NCBI GenBank assembly: GCA_030832095.1
Contig: JAURJT010000029.1
Location: 28,739-92,738, forward strand
Source: Gammaproteobacteria bacterium
Lineage (GTDB): Bacteria > Pseudomonadota > Gammaproteobacteria > Burkholderiales > Burkholderiaceae_B
DNA: 64,000 nt
Reading direction: 5' to 3'
In this document: one piece after another, positions 8,774 to 17,522 of the stretch
Layout: every line of letters begins with the position of its first letter
Numbering within the stretch: position 1 is the first letter of the stretch
Translations under genes and position numbers: made by a program
The notes under the pieces: model-generated
What the model was told of the DNA's origin: nothing
What the model saw: the letters and a program-made list of their open reading frames with translations, nothing else
Databases searched by the model: none

Positions 8774-9697
8774 TCAGGTGGCGCGAGCGCGCAGAGCCGC
8801 TTGCAAGACCGGTTTGAGATAGGTCAAAAACTTTTCAGGATCTTCGCTCATTGGAAAATGCCCCATCCCCTGCATAATTTGCCAGTGGACGCCCTCAATG
8901 GTCTTGCCTAAAAAAGCCGTATCTTCTGGCGTACAAGAATAATCGTATTCACCGGTCAAGAGCCATAGCGGGCATTTTGTTGTGTCAATTTGTTTGACTC
9001 GGTCGCGAATATCACCATCAGCGTTATAGAAAAACAAATCGCCTTTAAACACACCGGGCCCACTCTGCATGTAATGCCAAAGAGTTTCCCACTTATGCTG
9101 CGCGGGGCTTAACGGGCCAATTAAGCCTGAGACAATTCCGGCCGCAATCTCACCACCATGCACGTCCGAGCGATGCAGCCACTCGAGATCGTAATACGGT
9201 TCGACGTGTGCGCCCGATTGCAAGCCAATCGCAGCACCGAAACGCTCAGGGTGTTCAAGCGCTAGGTGCAGTACGATGCGCCCCCCGATCGAGCAGCCCA
9301 TCACAATTGGCTGATCAAGTTGCAGCGCATCGGCCACCGCTAAGATCGCCTGCGTGTAATCGTGCGACGATAAACGATAGGTGCCGTTTCGCCAGCCCTC
9401 AGGCGGTGACGACTTGCCGTGCCAAGGCAGGTCAAACGCAATCACTCTAAATTGTTTGAGTAGCTCGGCATCGTTCATCAGCGCGCGATACTGACGCGTA
9501 TCCGCGCCTGCCGTATGCAAACACAACAAGGGCACACCGGCGCCCGCTTCTTCAACATAGACACGGTGCAGTTGACCGTTTAAGCTCAGGTGCATATAAC
9601 GACCGACAATGGGTTCTACAAAAACTGGTGCGCTCATGCTGTCGTGGCTCATGCTGTTCTGGCCTATGCTGTTCTGGCTTGTGCTGTTTTGACTCAC
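8774..9697 (-). CDS. Alpha/beta hydrolase
   Basis: The alpha/beta-fold hydrolase of 307 residues has the nucleophile elbow GCSIGG near residue 135, an acidic residue in LLTGEYDYSC and the catalytic His in QGMGHFPMSEDP. It probably acts on esters or C-C bonds in an organic-acid pathway; the substrate is unknown. The GTG start at 9697 overlaps the TGA stop of the upstream gene (GTGA), which argues for translational coupling and for this start. The first 24 residues are a low-complexity run of four 5-residue units (SQNST, SQNSI, GQNSM, SHDSM). Internal ATGs after these units could be the true start. Confidence 0.85.
   Translation of the reverse strand: MSQNSTSQNSIGQNSMSHDSMSAPVFVEPIVGRYMHLSLNGQLHRVYVEEAGAGVPLLCLHTAGADTRQYRALMNDAELLKQFRVIAFDLPWHGKSSPPEGWRNGTYRLSSHDYTQAILAVADALQLDQPIVMGCSIGGRIVLHLALEHPERFGAAIGLQSGAHVEPYYDLEWLHRSDVHGGEIAAGIVSGLIGPLSPAQHKWETLWHYMQSGPGVFKGDLFFYNADGDIRDRVKQIDTTKCPLWLLTGEYDYSCTPEDTAFLGKTIEGVHWQIMQGMGHFPMSEDPEKFLTYLKPVLQAALRARAT
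9635..9694. repeat. Four in-frame 15-bp tandem repeats in the hydrolase 5' end
   Basis: Units start at 9635, 9650, 9665 and 9680; the plus-strand core is ATGCTGTTCTGGC with 1-4 changes per unit. Because 15 is a multiple of three, copy-number change would keep the reading frame and only lengthen or shorten the N-terminal tail. Confidence 0.85.
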
Positions 9698-10077
9698 GAT
9701 GTGACCTCTTCACCGCGCACGCTTGCCAAGACATCTTTGAAATACAGAAGATGCGACATCAACGGATACAAATCGCCCTCCATCTTGAGGTGCTTGAGTT
9801 TAAGCATTGCCATCACGTCATGAAAGCCGGGCTTGGGAATAGGTTGCAAGAACTCAGCCCAGGCGGCTTCGCTTGCCCGCAGGGCAAAGACCCAGTCGGC
9901 AATGGGGAAAGGACCCTTTTTCACAGCTGCAACACGCCCGGCCAAGATCTGAATCACGTACTCAGCTCGATCCACTTGCAACAAAAATGAGGTCGAGGCG
10001 TGCCTGCCTCGCCAAACCAATCTTTCGTCAGCGTTGACTTTGCTTGCCAACGCTTCACACCACAACGCATCCATCAT
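9694..10077 (-). CDS. Small uncharacterised protein coupled to the alpha/beta hydrolase
   Basis: This is a soluble 127-residue protein I do not recognise with confidence. It begins MMDALWCEAL and has mixed alpha/beta content with no signal peptide, membrane segment or cysteine motif. The spacing of hydrophobic strands (FLLQVDRAEYVIQILAG, then FALRASEAAWAEFL) is reminiscent of SCP2-like lipid-carrier domains, but this is only a resemblance. Its stop codon overlaps the start of the alpha/beta hydrolase, so the two are probably made together and may act on the same substrate. The upstream ATP-independent receptor gene lies 24 bp away on the same strand, suggesting one unit. Confidence 0.7.
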   Translation of the reverse strand: MMDALWCEALASKVNADERLVWRGRHASTSFLLQVDRAEYVIQILAGRVAAVKKGPFPIADWVFALRASEAAWAEFLQPIPKPGFHDVMAMLKLKHLKMEGDLYPLMSHLLYFKDVLASVRGEEVTS

Positions 10078-10101
10078 GACTGAGCTCTTTAGTGAATCGT
10101 A

Positions 10102-11313
10102 TTATTTCTTGACCAGTGGGCACTGACTTTCAGACAAGGGATTAAAGGAATCCTCGCCTGACACTGTTTTGACGATTTTGTAGTAATCCCAAGGGGCTTT
10201 TGATTCAGCGGGAGACTTGACCGACACAAGATAGGTATCGTGAATCAATTTGCCATCTGGCCGTAATTTGGCATTGCGTGCAAATGCATCACGAATCGGC
10301 ATCTCGCGTAAGGTTTTCATGACATCGACCACATTGTCACTGCCCGATTTCTCGACGGCGCGAAGATAGTTCAACACAGCAGAGTACTGCCCTGCCTGTA
10401 GGGCAGTTGGCATTTTGCCCATTTCTTTAAAGAACCGTTGCGAAAATTTTCGCGTCTCGTCATCCATATCCCAATAAAAGGTCTCTGCGAAATTCATGCC
10501 CTGCGCTGCTTGCAGACCAACGCCATGCACGTCAGCAATGCTCATTAACAGCGCGACCAGTTTTTGCTTTTTTCCTAAGCCGAACTCGTTGGCCTGTTTA
10601 ATTTGATTCAGCAAATCACCACCAGCACTTGCAAAGGCAACTGCGTCGGCGCCACTGCCTTGCGCCGAGAGCAAGTATGACGAAAAATCATTACCGGGGA
10701 AGGGATACCGCGACGACCCGACCACCGAACCACCACCCGCTTTAATAAAACGAGCGCCGTCGCTTTCAAGCGAATGCCCAAAGGCGTAATCAGCTGTAAT
10801 GAAGTACCATTTTTTTGCACCCTGCTCAACCAAAGGTAAGGTGCCGACTTTTGCCAGGGCGTAGGTGTCATAGACCCACATCACGTTAGTCGGCTTGCAA
10901 TCTACGCCAGTGATTCGCGAAGAGCCCGCTCCGGTCGCCATCGTCATGCGATTTTTTTCGGCCGCGATGTTCATCACAGCCAGCGCAACCGCGCTGTTAC
11001 CAAGCTCGGTGACGACGTCTACGCCATCACGATCCATCCATTCGCGCGCACGAGCGGCCGCGACATCGGCTTTATTCAAGTGATCAGCGACCACCAACTC
11101 AATCGGCTTGCCCGCGACCTTGCCACCAAATTCTTCAATCGCAAGTTTTGAGGCCAGTACCGAACCCGGGCCCACATTCGCCATGTACAAACCAGACAGG
11201 TCGGTCAACACACCAATTTTGACGACACCACCAGAAATTTTGTCTTGCGCCTGCACGGGCATGACACAGAGCGTTGCAGCGACCGCGACTGACAGTAATG
11301 ATTGCTTGAACAT
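10102..11313 (-). CDS. Branched-chain-type ABC transporter substrate-binding protein
   Basis: The 403-residue periplasmic receptor has a signal peptide ending at VQAQ (about residue 23). A Peripla_BP_6 (LivJ/K-like) domain follows, with VVKIGVLTDLSGLYMANVGPGSVLA and ELVVADHLNKADVAAARAREW. Such receptors bind amino acids, aromatic acids or other carboxylates for LivHMGF-type importers. A strong AGGAGA Shine-Dalgarno precedes the ATG at 11313. No liv permease or ATPase is adjacent; the nearest are at 41-45 kb. It is first in a probable unit with the small unknown protein and the alpha/beta hydrolase, so the imported compound may be that hydrolase's substrate. Confidence 0.88.
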   Translation of the reverse strand: MFKQSLLSVAVAATLCVMPVQAQDKISGGVVKIGVLTDLSGLYMANVGPGSVLASKLAIEEFGGKVAGKPIELVVADHLNKADVAAARAREWMDRDGVDVVTELGNSAVALAVMNIAAEKNRMTMATGAGSSRITGVDCKPTNVMWVYDTYALAKVGTLPLVEQGAKKWYFITADYAFGHSLESDGARFIKAGGGSVVGSSRYPFPGNDFSSYLLSAQGSGADAVAFASAGGDLLNQIKQANEFGLGKKQKLVALLMSIADVHGVGLQAAQGMNFAETFYWDMDDETRKFSQRFFKEMGKMPTALQAGQYSAVLNYLRAVEKSGSDNVVDVMKTLREMPIRDAFARNAKLRPDGKLIHDTYLVSVKSPAESKAPWDYYKIVKTVSGEDSFNPLSESQCPLVKK

Positions 11314-11465
11314 GATGGTCTCCTGAGTAAACTTTTATTATGAATTTTTTTTGTATCGTACAGCATCCAGTGCTAGGATCAACTTCAACATTGAGTGCGA
11401 GCTCAAACGGTAAGCGTTCTCATTGAGTTCAGTAGGTGAGCAGACAACAAGAGGCATGATTGAGT

Positions 11466-12449
11466 TCAATCGATGCCGATATTGGCCTCTTTGATCACTT
11501 TGGCCCATTTCAGAGTTTCGGCCGCAATGAACGCACCAAACTCTGCAGAGGTTTCTGGTACCGGCACGGCTCCCAGCTCTATGATTTTGGCCTGTACGTC
11601 GGGTTGCTTAATAATGTCGACAATACTGGCGTTCAATTTATCAACGATTGGTTTGGGCGTTGCCGCTGGCGCCAGCAAGCCAAACCATGACCACACCTCA
11701 TAGCCTGCCACCCCGAGTTCTTGAATCGTGGGGATCTCAGGCAACTGCGGGTTGCGCCGAGCAGAGGTCACCGCAAGCGCTTTAAGGCGCCCACTTTTGA
11801 CTTGCTGAATCACTGACGGCATATTGTCAAAGATCATTGAAATTTGACCTCCCAACAGGTCAGCAACCGCTGGAGTGCTCCCTTTATAAGGAATATGGGT
11901 GATCTTCGAGCCACTCATCAAGTTAAACAGCTCGCCTGAAAGGTGTAGCGTGGTGCCATTACCCGATGAACCATAGGTCAGCTTGCCAGGGTTCGCTTTG
12001 CCGAACGCCATCATTTCTGCCAGCGTGTTGTAGGGCGCATCTTTGTTGACCACCAACAAATTAGGCACCATCGCGGCTCGCGTGATTGGCACAAAATCTT
12101 TAGCCGCGTCGTATGGCATTTTTTTGTATAAGCTCGGATTGATCGATTGCGTGCCGATCGTACCCATCATAATGGTGTAACCATCGGGTGGGGCCTTCGC
12201 CACATACGCGGTGCCGATATTGCCGCCTGCACCGGGCCGATTTTCAACGACAACCGTTTGCTTAAATTTTTCGGTGAGCTTCTGCCCAATCAAGCGCGCA
12301 AGAATATCTGTGGTGCCAGCAGCCGGAAAGGCCACCACCATCGTGATTGAGCGATTGGGATAATTGTCTGCTGTTTGCGCCAGCGAGCTTGCGCCAACGG
12401 TTAGCCCGACAAGTACTGCTGTGGCGATTTTTAATGAGACTGCATGCAT
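11466..12449 (-). CDS. Bug-family (TctC-like) periplasmic receptor
   Basis: The 327-residue tripartite-tricarboxylate receptor has a signal peptide, then YPNRSITMVVAFPAAGTTDILARL and NRPGAGGNIGTAYVAKAPPDGYT, the signature loops that grip a carboxylate. Bug proteins are strongly expanded in Bordetella and relatives and mostly lack a dedicated transporter. The ATG at 12449 is chosen because AAGGAG sits 8 bases before it, rather than a GTG three codons upstream. It is 62 bp downstream of the carboxyltransferase gene, so it may sense or capture the carboxylate used by that unit. The ligand is unknown. Confidence 0.9.
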   Translation of the reverse strand: MHAVSLKIATAVLVGLTVGASSLAQTADNYPNRSITMVVAFPAAGTTDILARLIGQKLTEKFKQTVVVENRPGAGGNIGTAYVAKAPPDGYTIMMGTIGTQSINPSLYKKMPYDAAKDFVPITRAAMVPNLLVVNKDAPYNTLAEMMAFGKANPGKLTYGSSGNGTTLHLSGELFNLMSGSKITHIPYKGSTPAVADLLGGQISMIFDNMPSVIQQVKSGRLKALAVTSARRNPQLPEIPTIQELGVAGYEVWSWFGLLAPAATPKPIVDKLNASIVDIIKQPDVQAKIIELGAVPVPETSAEFGAFIAAETLKWAKVIKEANIGID

Positions 12450-12511
12450 GTTTTGCACTCCTTTTACGACTTAACTTCAACCCTTGCTTTGAACATCTCG
12501 ACCGCAATCCA

Positions 12512-14056
12512 CTATGGCCGATAAGTCACGGTTCGTACCCCCGCCCGACGTAAAGGCGCGGCCAGCGTCGCAAACTCAACTAACGCGGCACGCGTTTCAG
12601 CTGGGTCGATAATGTCTTCAATCACAAACGCCTCGGCGCTACGCATCGGTGAAGTTAAACCCCGCACGCGGGCTTCGATCTCGGCATGCTTAGCTTTAGG
12701 GTCTGCCGCGGCTTCGATCTCGGCACGATAGGCAACCTCAAGGCCGCCCTCGATGGGCAGCGAACCCCATTGCGCCGAAGGCCAGGCATACCGAAAATTA
12801 AAGCGCCCAGGTGCTTGATGCCCGGCAGCAGCCACGCCAAAGGCGCGACGCATAATGACCGAGCACCAAGGGACAGTCGATTGCGAAACCGCCGTCAGCG
12901 CACGCACGCCGGCACGCATCACACCATCTTGCTCGGCCTCGATGCCAATCTGAAAACCAGCCACATCCACCATATTGATCAAAGGCAAATGAAAGGTCTC
13001 GGCCAAATCAATCATGCGAACAAACTTATCTGAAGTTTGACGATCCCAGGCACCACCGTAGTGATAAGGGTTGCTTGCCGCGAACACCACGGGCCAGCCA
13101 TCCACGCGCGCCAAACCGCCGACGATTGCGCGCCCCCACTGCTTGCCCATTTCTAAGAACGAACCTGGATCAACCAAGGCTTCAATGATTGGTCGGATTT
13201 TATAAACCTTGCGGGGATCTTTGGGGATCGCATTGCGCAACCAGCTTTGATCAAGCGTTTCGGTGGGTACAGCGCCACGCGGCGGTAGCTCATGCACTGA
13301 AGCAGGCAAATAGGATAAGAAACGGCGCGCCGTGACAAACGCCTCAGCCTCAGAGGCAACCTCATCATCGACCACTCCATTGCGCGCATGGATCTGGCTG
13401 CCGCCCAACTCGTTCTTTGTATAGTTCTGGCCGATGCGTGCAACCACCGGCGGACCCGCGACAAACAATTGCGAAGTGTCTTTGACCATCACCGAATAAT
13501 GACTGGCCGACACCCGCGCCGAACCCTGACCAGCCACAGACCCCAAGGCCAACGACACACAAGGAACTTGAGCCAAGCTACGTGTAATCGACGCCCAGAT
13601 TTTCATTTTTGGCAATAAAGCATGCCCCATTTTTTCGATGTTTTTAACCGAACCGCCGCCGCCCGTGCCATCAATTAAGCGCACAAGTGGTAAGCGCAAA
13701 TCACAGGCCATTTGTTCGGCAAAAATCATTTTGTCGCCAACCGCACCGTCATTGGCGCCACCGCGCACCGTGAAGTCATCACCCACCAACACGATCGGCC
13801 GCTGGTTGATTTGCGCCCGACCGATAATGACATTAGATGGCATCACGCTGACTAATTTTCCGTCGCTGTCATAGGTGGCGGTGCCGGCCAGTCCACCCAC
13901 CTCACGAAAGGTCTGCGGATCGACCAGTTGATCGATGCGTTCGCGTACGGTGAGCTTGCCGTTGTCGTGCTGTCGCTTGATCTTATCTTCTCCACCCATC
14001 GTGAGTGAAAGTTTTTTTCTAAGCGCTAACTCTTCTAATTCGGGGGTCCAACTCAT
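12512..14056 (-). CDS. Acyl-CoA carboxylase carboxyltransferase subunit
   Basis: The protein of 514 residues has both halves of the biotin-dependent carboxyltransferase fold. The N half contains RQHDNGKLTVRERIDQLVD and GTGGGGSVKN; the C half contains DVAGFQIGIEAEQDGVMRAG and RRAFGVAAAG. It resembles beta subunits of propionyl-, methylcrotonyl- or geranyl-CoA carboxylases, which move CO2 from carboxybiotin to an acyl-CoA. No biotin carboxylase or biotin carrier gene is present in the window, so it must use subunits encoded elsewhere or have another role such as acyl-CoA decarboxylation. The next gene downstream is a Bug receptor. Confidence 0.85.
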   Translation of the reverse strand: MSWTPELEELALRKKLSLTMGGEDKIKRQHDNGKLTVRERIDQLVDPQTFREVGGLAGTATYDSDGKLVSVMPSNVIIGRAQINQRPIVLVGDDFTVRGGANDGAVGDKMIFAEQMACDLRLPLVRLIDGTGGGGSVKNIEKMGHALLPKMKIWASITRSLAQVPCVSLALGSVAGQGSARVSASHYSVMVKDTSQLFVAGPPVVARIGQNYTKNELGGSQIHARNGVVDDEVASEAEAFVTARRFLSYLPASVHELPPRGAVPTETLDQSWLRNAIPKDPRKVYKIRPIIEALVDPGSFLEMGKQWGRAIVGGLARVDGWPVVFAASNPYHYGGAWDRQTSDKFVRMIDLAETFHLPLINMVDVAGFQIGIEAEQDGVMRAGVRALTAVSQSTVPWCSVIMRRAFGVAAAGHQAPGRFNFRYAWPSAQWGSLPIEGGLEVAYRAEIEAAADPKAKHAEIEARVRGLTSPMRSAEAFVIEDIIDPAETRAALVEFATLAAPLRRAGVRTVTYRP

Positions 14057-14337
14057 TGTTTTGCTCTGTCCTTGGTGTCAGGCACACCCGCCGTTGCATG
14101 GCGGAGCATGACTCAACATCAATCAATATTGTTCTCGACCCAACAAGATACCTCATTGACACCTAATTTTGGTAGAAATTAGCGACCAACGACCAAACTC
14201 TGTCAGCACTCAAAAGTGGGAGTGCCGAGGAAACATAGGGAAATCCTTGACAAACCGCGTTCAAAACTGGCCGATCGCGCCGAAGCCATCCCGAGCGCTG
14301 CGGTGGCACAATAGCGTCTTTTGCACGAGCTTCTGCC
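14057..14337. other. 281-bp divergent intergenic region
   Basis: This gap separates the minus-strand carboxyltransferase from the plus-strand amidase and must hold both promoters. TTGACA hexamers occur near 14155 and 14252, but neither has a convincing -10 partner. A small inverted repeat GCACTC/GAGTGC lies near 14207-14226. I see no RNA gene or conserved short reading frame in it. Confidence 0.4.
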
Positions 14338-15801
14338 ATGACCTCAGCCACCGCCCCCTCCAGTTCTATCGTTTCGCTCGATGCTGTCAGCCTGTCGCGT
14401 GCGATCCATCGCCGCGAGGTGTCTTGTGTCGAGGTGCTAGAAGCCTTCTTAGCGCAGATAGACCAACAAAATCCAACCGTCAACGCCATCGTGGCGATGC
14501 CTGACCCTGACGCCCTATTGACTCAGGCACGCGAACGCGATGCACAGTTAGCTCGCAAGCAAAGCATGGGCGTGCTGCACGGGTTTCCGCAGGCGCCCAA
14601 AGACATCGCCCCTGTAGCAGGCATGGTCACCACCAACGGTTCACCAATTTTTAAAGGGCAAGTCACCACGACGGATTCGGCGGCCAATGCGCGCGTGCGT
14701 GCCGCCGGAGCGATTTTTGTCGGGCGTACCAATTCGCCAGAATTTGGTTTGGGCGCTCACACCTACAACCCTGTCTACGGCATCACCCGCAACGCGTTTG
14801 ACCCCTCACGCTGTGCGGGCGGTAGTAGCGGCGGTGCGGGCGTTGCCCTCGCCTTAAACATGCTGCCGGTTGCTGACGGCTCAGACATGATGGGCTCGCT
14901 GCGTACACCAGCAGCGTTTAACAACGTGTTCGGCTTTCGAACCTCACCGGGCTGTGTGCCCCACGGCCCTGGTGAAGAAGTCTTTTTTCAGCAATTCAGC
15001 GTCACGGGCCCGATGGCACGCAACATTCCTGACCTAGCCTTGCTACTGTCGGTGCAAGCTGGGTTTGACGCCCGTCTGCCACTATCGCGTCGGCAAGACG
15101 ATGTCAAATTATTTGAGCAACCGCTCGAGCGCGAACTGCGCGGCACCCGCATTGGCTGGCTAGGCGATTTAGGCGGGCATTTACCGATTGAAGCAGGTCT
15201 TTTAGAGATCACCGAAACCGCACTCGAACACTTCAAGACCATCGGTTGTACGGTTGAGGCTGCACGACCGAGCTTTGATCTTGAGCAACTCTGGAACGCG
15301 TGGCTCACGTTACGCAGTTTTACTTTTTCGGGGGGCAATGCCCACCACTATCACTCGGCCGGTTCGCGCGCCTTGCTCAAACCCGAGGCGGTGTGGGAAA
15401 TCGAACGCGGCTTGGGTCTGTCAGGACCCGACGTGTTTGCTGCCGCAAAAGTGCGCACGGCCTGGTATCAAGAGCTACGACGCCTATTCGAAACGTTCGA
15501 CTTTTTAGTCATGCCCGCTGCGCAGGTCAGCCCCTTTGCTGCAGAAGAGCACTGGCCTAAGCAAATCGCCGGAACAAATATGGACACCTACCACCGCTGG
15601 ATGCAATCAGTCATCCCAGCCACGATAGCGGGCCTGCCAACTCTGGCGGCACCAGCGGGCTTTACGAGCCGCGGGCTGCCCGTTGGGCTACAGATTATCG
15701 GCCCAGTGCAAACCGACATGAGCGTGCTACAACTTGGACACGCGTACGATTTAGCCAGTGGTTATTCAAAAATTCGTAGCAAATTATTGCGGCAATCATA
15801 A
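14338..15801 (+). CDS. Amidase (amidase-signature family)
   Basis: The 487-residue enzyme carries the amidase-signature catalytic set. Lys88 lies in APKDIAP, the cis-Ser in GGSSGG (residues 161-166), and the nucleophile Ser187 in MMGSLRTPA. Family members hydrolyse aliphatic or aromatic amides to acid and ammonia, or act in tRNA amidation. It lacks GatA context and is stand-alone, so a catabolic cytosolic amidase is more likely. The usual GTDTGGS box reads GSDMMGS here, a divergence that may alter the oxyanion region. The start is the ATG at 14338. The substrate is unknown. Confidence 0.88.
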   Translation: MTSATAPSSSIVSLDAVSLSRAIHRREVSCVEVLEAFLAQIDQQNPTVNAIVAMPDPDALLTQARERDAQLARKQSMGVLHGFPQAPKDIAPVAGMVTTNGSPIFKGQVTTTDSAANARVRAAGAIFVGRTNSPEFGLGAHTYNPVYGITRNAFDPSRCAGGSSGGAGVALALNMLPVADGSDMMGSLRTPAAFNNVFGFRTSPGCVPHGPGEEVFFQQFSVTGPMARNIPDLALLLSVQAGFDARLPLSRRQDDVKLFEQPLERELRGTRIGWLGDLGGHLPIEAGLLEITETALEHFKTIGCTVEAARPSFDLEQLWNAWLTLRSFTFSGGNAHHYHSAGSRALLKPEAVWEIERGLGLSGPDVFAAAKVRTAWYQELRRLFETFDFLVMPAAQVSPFAAEEHWPKQIAGTNMDTYHRWMQSVIPATIAGLPTLAAPAGFTSRGLPVGLQIIGPVQTDMSVLQLGHAYDLASGYSKIRSKLLRQS

Positions 15802-15919
15802 GAGCACCTTGACTGCTCGTTGTGATTGACAGTGTTTCGCTGCGATCGGGTAGAAAGACCGGCAACAATGGCATTAAGAGTCCGAACACGGACGAACACG
15901 ACTAAACAGGAGAAAACAA

Positions 15920-16717
15920 ATGAATATGATTTCTAGACGTGACAGCCTAAAAGCAGGCCTGGCTGCAATCGCGGCAACCGCAACCGTCGGTGTGAGTCGC
16001 GAGACGAATGCGCAACCAGCCGCCAAAGCGCTTTTCACTGTTGAACCTACCTTTATCCCGATTGCGAACAGCACACAGCAATTTCCGGTGCGTCGCATTT
16101 ATTGCATCGGTCGCAACTACGCTGCGCATGCACGCGAGATGGGCTCTGATCCAACGCGCGAGCCACCCTTCTTTTTTCAAAAACCAACCGATGCGATTCA
16201 GTACATCGCCCCAGGTCAAGTGGTTGATCACCCCTATCCCAGTCTGACCAAAAACTACCACTATGAAGTTGAATTGGTGGCGGCACTGAAGTCAGGCGGC
16301 AAAGATATCTCGATCGACCGCGCGCTAGAACATGTGTATGGCTACGCACTTGGGCTAGATATGACCAGGCGCGACTTGCAACGTATGCTGGGCGATCAGA
16401 AAAAACCTTGGGAAATCGGCAAATCGTTTGATCGTTCGGCTCCTATTGGGCCAATTTACCCGGTCAGTGCAATCGGTAGTTTTTCAAAAGAAACCATCTC
16501 TCTTTTAGTCAACGGTGTGATGAAACAACGGGCAACTCTGGATCAAATGATTTGGTCTGTTGCTGAGCAGATATCGAAACTGTCTGAAGCAAACGAATTG
16601 TTCGCGGGTGACATTATCTACTCGGGCACACCTGAAAATGTGGGCCCCGTGGTCAAAGGCGACGTGATCCTTTGCAAACTTGATCGCATGCCTGATCTGT
16701 CGATCAAGATCACGTAA
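15920..16717 (+). CDS. Fumarylacetoacetate-hydrolase-family protein with Tat-like leader
   Basis: The 265-residue protein has a C-terminal FAH domain from about residue 55: IYCIGRNYAAHAREMG, then FFFQKPTDAI, then YHYEVELVAAL with metal-binding Glu residues and GDIIYSGTPENVGPV. FAH-family enzymes hydrolyse C-C bonds of acylpyruvates or decarboxylate or hydrate catechol meta-cleavage products. Unusually, residues 1-35 look like a twin-arginine export signal: SRRDSLKAG followed by a hydrophobic Ala/Thr-rich run and an NAQP cleavage region. FAH proteins are normally cytosolic, so periplasmic export would be notable. An AGGAGA site precedes the ATG at 15920. Confidence 0.85.
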   Translation: MNMISRRDSLKAGLAAIAATATVGVSRETNAQPAAKALFTVEPTFIPIANSTQQFPVRRIYCIGRNYAAHAREMGSDPTREPPFFFQKPTDAIQYIAPGQVVDHPYPSLTKNYHYEVELVAALKSGGKDISIDRALEHVYGYALGLDMTRRDLQRMLGDQKKPWEIGKSFDRSAPIGPIYPVSAIGSFSKETISLLVNGVMKQRATLDQMIWSVAEQISKLSEANELFAGDIIYSGTPENVGPVVKGDVILCKLDRMPDLSIKIT

Positions 16718-16754
16718 CGCTCAGTCAACCGGTCACCTCTCGCCTAATGGTCAC

Positions 16755-16799
16755 ATGACACTCAGCCCTTCACCTGCACTTTACCTAACGATCACATGA
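16755..16799 (+). CDS. Possible 14-codon leader frame overlapping the Sel1 gene start
   Basis: ATGACACTC... runs 14 codons to a TGA that overlaps the Sel1 gene ATG (ATGA at 16796-16799). The bases around both ATGs are near-duplicates (CACATGACACT and CACATGACGCT), so this may be a small local duplication. No Shine-Dalgarno is visible, so translation is doubtful. Confidence 0.2.
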   Translation: MTLSPSPALYLTIT

Positions 16800-17503
16800 C
16801 GCTGCGCTGTTTACTTGCCTTGTGCCTGGCGCTGCTCAGTCTGAGCAGTCATGCGAAAACCGTCTCTGAAAGCATGGCACTGTTTGACGAGGGCAAAACC
16901 TCAGAGGCCATCGCGCAACTCAACAAACTTGGACAAGGCGGCAACGCAGACGCACAAAACATGTTGGGGGTTTTGTACGACAACGGCCAAGGCGTTGCGC
17001 AAGACTACAAGCTCGCGCGGATCTGGTTTGAAAAGGCGGCAGCGCAAGGCCACGCGAGTGCGCAATTTCATTTGGGCTTTATGTATGAAGCAGGTCGAGG
17101 CGTGGCACACAGCGACAAGCAAGCCTTGCACTGGTATGGGTTGGCAGCTGCTGCTGCAAACCCGAATGCGCAGTATCGCCTGGCGATGATGAATCTGAAT
17201 GGTTTTGGTGTGAAGCCTAATCCTGTCGAAGCGCGCAAGTGGTTTGCGCGGGCGGCCGCGCAGGGTGATCCGCATGCGCAACGTCAACTCGGCACCTTAT
17301 ATGCAAAAGGCTTGGGCGTTGCGCAAAACAAAATATTGGCCTACATGTGGCTTGATATCGCACGCGGTCTGGGCGAACAGAGTGCTATCCGTACACTTGC
17401 CGAACTATCTGAAACAATGTCAAAAGAAGCGGTAACCCGCGCACGAGAGCTTGCCACAAGGTGTATTGCCAAAAGTTACCAAGACTGCGACGCCGCAACA
17501 TGA
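16796..17503 (+). CDS. Secreted Sel1-repeat (TPR-like) protein
   Basis: The 235-residue protein has a signal peptide (MTLRCLLALCLALLSLSSHA, cleavage near residue 20). At least four Sel1-like repeats of about 36 residues follow, with the pattern A-Q-x-x-L-G-x-x-Y-x-x-G-x-G-V-x-x-D-x-x-x-A-x-x-W-F. Sel1 repeats build a superhelical scaffold for protein-protein contacts in the periplasm or envelope. No enzymatic domain is seen. It lies about 20 bp upstream of the pterin-reductase gene on the same strand and may be co-transcribed by chance rather than function. Partners are unknown. Confidence 0.87.
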   Translation: MTLRCLLALCLALLSLSSHAKTVSESMALFDEGKTSEAIAQLNKLGQGGNADAQNMLGVLYDNGQGVAQDYKLARIWFEKAAAQGHASAQFHLGFMYEAGRGVAHSDKQALHWYGLAAAAANPNAQYRLAMMNLNGFGVKPNPVEARKWFARAAAQGDPHAQRQLGTLYAKGLGVAQNKILAYMWLDIARGLGEQSAIRTLAELSETMSKEAVTRARELATRCIAKSYQDCDAAT

Positions 17504-17522
17504 ATCATCAAGAGGTCATCTA

